Shown here piece by piece: positions 1 through 64,000 of a stretch of 64,000 bases of DNA (its first letter is position 1; each line of letters begins with the position of its first letter). A model generated the notes under the pieces. The model saw only the letters and a list, made by a program, of their open reading frames with translations, was not told the DNA's origin and searched no databases. The position numbers and the translations under genes were made by a program. This stretch comes from Glandiceps talaboti (Eukaryota; Hemichordata; Enteropneusta; Spengelidae). Location: assembly GCF_964340395.1 (NCBI RefSeq), contig NC_135554.1, positions 26,805,592-26,869,591 on the forward strand, in the 5' to 3' direction.

Positions 1-436
1 ATGTATGTGCTTTCCTTGGGGAAATTACGCCCTGAATCCAGACATCAAGCACGTACGCCAGTTTATGGAAATTAATTGATAAAGCGAAATATAAATTCAG
101 AAATACATTTGATGAGATGAGATGAGATGAGATGAGATGAGACGAGACGAGATGAGATATCCAGTGTTCGCTGTAAGCAAAATGACATTTCATATAAAAA
201 TCAGTCGTTTTTGATCATGATAATTAAACGGACTTTGTGATAGTGAGACATCGCAGTCATAATATGCTACTTTTAGACAGATCATACGATTTTTGATGTT
301 TTGAATGTGAGACCAGCGACCTCATTAATAAAAGTGCAAATATATAGACGACCACGGGTAATGACCTCCCTTCGATTCAACGTCACTTCCATTTTTGAAA
401 GAACAACTTTCCAAATGTCATATCTCATTTCCATAC
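1..436. other. Left flank: intron or 3' region with GATGA microsatellite
   Basis: The interval holds a short GATGA/GACGA pentamer tract at about 111..158 and otherwise AT-rich, non-coding-looking sequence. I see no further exon. It is either 3' untranslated and flanking sequence or the start of another intron. Confidence 0.5.
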
Positions 437-61019
<60,583 letters not shown>

Positions 61020-62704
61020 CTGAAAGGTCAAACAAATCTCATTAAATCCTAAAGAAATAATTGATTCTAAAGGCTAAACTACACTACACAGAAAACGTTG
61101 TTCCTCAATAACAAGAAAGGTCCTATTTACTCCTTATTACTCCACTTATAGGACATTACTTATCCAAAATCGTGGAAATTCAAAGATTGCATCGTATGGT
61201 ACATCATCACAGACGTAGACACGTTAGGGATGCTTATCTGCTGTAACCGTGATCTTTCAAATTTGAATGCCAACATCGGGCGACAGTCGAAATTTTTGTG
61301 GTATTTTTCTGGTAACTTGGCTAAGATTTAAGGGAAAATATTTGATAACAACGTGCACATTCCCACACATTTCTTGAATGGACTTTTCAAAGTCGCGCAA
61401 CATCTCCTACCCGAAAGATTGTATCTCACGACAGATTTTGTATGTTATACTAAATAATGAGTACATTAGGATTTTTTAATACGAATGACGGCTATGAGAA
61501 TGTGTTTGTGTATGCCTTCTATGTATAGGTTAAAATATAGACAATATTATGTATTGCGATTGAAGTTTGGTTTATATTGAAGAAAATATTCAATCACTGT
61601 TTGGCTTTCAATCATGTGTATGGTTTGAAATTGTATGCCACTAAATGACCCCTTACATTACAGTATACGTCACTGTGGGAAGGGGACAACCCTCCTAACT
61701 AGCGATCATGGTAATGGTTTTTCTGCCCAAATCAAGATTGACGGGGAAACCCTACTGGCTAAGTATCCACGACTTTACAGTTATATGTGATACCTTTCCT
61801 TGCAAATCCCATATCTATGTGTAATCTCTTTTATGCATGGACGCTGAAGTCATATTGCCAATGTTATTTTAATGCAATGTACTATATAATTGAACATCAT
61901 TCTCCAGAATACAAACCCCAGTAACCTTTGGGAGTTACGAAAATTCTTGTTATTTTTTCAGGGGCATGAAATCTTGTGAGTGCGCGAAGAGGGGTGCGAC
62001 ACAACTGACCAAAATGTTTTCTCTTCAGTCCCCCCCCCCCTCCGTAGATTCTGCTCGTTCCCATAGTAGACGGTATCAGTTAAGTAACAATCCCCAAAAC
62101 TTTACTGGATCAGGTTTTGCCTCTAACTGCTTTTGGTTTTCCTTCTCTTGAAATAGCAATTTCTTTCGTCCACAAATAGGTTTGTAATTATTCGCAGTGG
62201 CTAAAAGCTAATCATTTTCATTATTCGAAAATCTCAAATTTAAAGTCTCCATTTTCCATTGTAGACGACTTTACAGTCTTTGTCACACCATACCTATGGA
62301 GATCGATGATTTCTTGAGTTGAAAGATAACTTCGTTCCCAACTATGCATATTATTCATTTCATAGTTACCTTCAAGTTATTTGAAGTTATAGACAAACAT
62401 AAACATATGTGAAATATATCGACGTACTGCAAATATTTTAGTTAAGGTGCAAGACTTAAGTTGTTGATATATCTATTCATGTAACTGACAACTTTCGTCC
62501 ACTTTAAGTTTGACCCTGTCTGACCTTGTCGAGAACTAACTACTTGAAACAACTACAGAGACATATTGCTCTCATTGCGTTGTTGCTGGGCATGAAGGTA
62601 TCAAACGACAACTATTCTACATTTGACTAAAGTAAAATGTCAATATTCATAAAACAAGAAATGTTCAATTCCTTTTAAGACAACCCTACAAACATGACAT
62701 GCAT

Positions 62705-63255
62705 AATCATAATAAAAACCACAGCCCTTTTTACGGCAATGTTATAAAACCACAGCCCTCTTTACGGCAATATTATAAAACCACAGCCCTCTTTACGGTA
62801 TTATTATAAAACCACAGCGCTCTTTACGGCAATATTACAAAACCATAGCCCTCTTTATGATAATATTATAAAACAACAGCCCTCTTTACGGCAATATTAT
62901 AAAATCACAGCCCTCTTTACACTAATATTATAAAACCACAACCCCTTTACGGCAATATTACAAAACCATAGCCCTCTTTATGGTAATATTATAAAACAAC
63001 AACCCTCTTTACGGCAATATTATAAAACAACAGCTCTCTTTACGGTAATATTATAAAACCACAGCCCTCTTTACGGTAATATTATAAAACAACAGCCCTC
63101 TTTACGGCAATGTTATGAAACCACAGCCCTCTTTACGGTAATGTTACAAAACCACAGCTCTCTTTACGGTAATGTTACAAAACCACAGCCCTCTTTACGG
63201 TAATGTTATAAAACCACAGCCCTCTTTATGGTAATATTATAAAATCACAGCGCTT
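62705..63255. repeat. 31-bp minisatellite, about 18 copies
   Basis: The unit contains ATAAAACCACAGCCCTCTTT then ACGGCAATGTT, repeated about 18 times with scattered substitutions (GCAAT/GTAAT, CCACAG/CAACAG, TTACGG/TTATGG). Confidence 0.93.
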
Positions 63256-63429
63256 TCCGACAATGCTATAATACGCTATTATTCTCAATAGAATTAAACT
63301 ATATTCTGGCTTTGTACATCTGAAATTGCAAAAAATGACTCATTTTCCTTCAAAACCATTTTTGGGAAATGTTTGTATTTAGGGCTACAAAACAGATTTA
63401 AAAGCAAAATTGTTTTAAAATGAGAATCA

Positions 63430-63476
63430 ATCTCTCTCTCTCTGTCTCTCTTTCTGTCTCTGTCTCTGTCTCTCTC

Positions 63477-63554
<78 letters not shown>
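63430..63554. repeat. (CT)n-rich microsatellite
   Basis: An imperfect CT tract with interspersed GT and AT lies in the upstream region. Confidence 0.95.
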
Positions 63555-63557
<3 letters not shown>

Positions 63558-63621
63558 AGAATTTAAATACTTAGTGTTTTTATCCCACATTGAACTATCT
63601 CGCCCCTTCCACTATTCGAGT

Positions 63622-63660
63622 CTGTGTTGTGTTTTGTTGTGTTGTGTTGTGTTGTGTTGT
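63622..63660. repeat. (TGTTG)n short tandem repeat
   Basis: About seven or eight copies of a TGTTG/TTGTG pentamer, the first copies imperfect. Confidence 0.85.
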
Positions 63661-64000
63661 ACAACGCTTATCAGTCAGCACACAAAGATAAGACTGGTTA
63701 GGATTGAACGACACGACTTATCTTACAGTCCACGTGACCACTATTGATGTTTAATGCCATTTTTAACTAAAAGGAGTCTGTGCAAAATAAATAATTACAG
63801 ACGCGTTTCCCTTCTTTATTGTATTTTCGTTTGGAAGATTGATCCTATCAAAATAAAATTATACAGGGTGGTCTTTAGTGAGGTTACAGTCACCAGTCAA
63901 CTCAGTTTTTATCTGAATTTACGTAGATAATAAATGCTGTTCTAGACAGTTGATAGCGGATTGTCTCCTTGGCTTTGTTCTTACCACAATGCTAGAACCA

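Larger units (their letters stand above)
61020..64000. other. Upstream region: intron or 5' flank with no defensible exon
   Basis: Nearly 3 kb lies upstream of the first exon seen. That exon enters in phase 1, so at least one more coding exon must lie upstream. I found no signal-peptide exon here. The region holds a 31-bp minisatellite, a CT-rich tract and a TGTTG tract. Confidence 0.6.

Noticed and set aside
61020-64000. Search for a signal-peptide exon or promoter upstream of the first exon
   Set aside because: No minus-strand open segment with a start, hydrophobic core and matching phase-1 donor could be defended.

Overview
The window is eukaryotic, from an animal nuclear genome. Every convincing coding segment lies on the minus strand and is bounded by GT..AG introns. 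The encoded domains are extracellular modules that animals shuffle: sushi/CCP, EGF, VWD, C8, TIL, VWC, FN3 and HYR. Introns and flanks are AT-rich and full of microsatellites. The domain mix suggests a marine invertebrate such as a cephalochordate, hemichordate, echinoderm or mollusc; I cannot fix the species.

All 33 exons I can define join in one consistent reading phase, so I read them as one partial gene covering about 437..61019 and coding for at least about 15,300 residues. The 5' end (signal peptide, first exons) lies beyond the right edge. The 3' end is either a TGA at 425-427 or lies beyond the left edge. In protein order: FN3-like, two EGF, FN3 and HYR (61.0-57.5 kb); a VWD-C8-TIL-Cys-rich/EGF cassette over seven exons (56.9-52.3 kb); one giant exon (51990-11785, 40,206 bp); one EGF; a second VWD-C8-TIL-Cys-rich/EGF cassette over seven exons (11.3-8.0 kb); ten single-exon EGF modules (7.7-3.7 kb); one exon with four sushi modules (3.2-2.5 kb); a VWC-like exon; and a Cys-rich exon.

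The giant exon is the main discovery. It is one uninterrupted frame holding, by my count, 213 tandem sushi modules in a hierarchy: 15 divergent modules, then 15 units of 756 bp (4 modules each), then 16 units of 1509 bp (8 modules each), then 10 divergent modules. Unit lengths are kept exactly, and the inner units are nearly identical, as expected from recent unequal crossing-over under selection for frame. Long and short sushi modules alternate. Most long modules carry an extra cysteine between canonical Cys2 and Cys3, and most short modules carry one in a YPVC motif. The two are present or absent together within a long-short pair, which points to an undescribed inter-module disulfide that would stiffen the rod.

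I infer a very long, N-glycosylated, disulfide-reinforced extracellular filament flanked by two mucin/VWF-like D-type assemblies that could multimerise it. Introns contain a probable MITE with long terminal inverted repeats (5529..5949), many microsatellites, and traces of a local duplication that produced the EGF pairs. The right-hand 3 kb has a 31-bp minisatellite and no exon I can defend.
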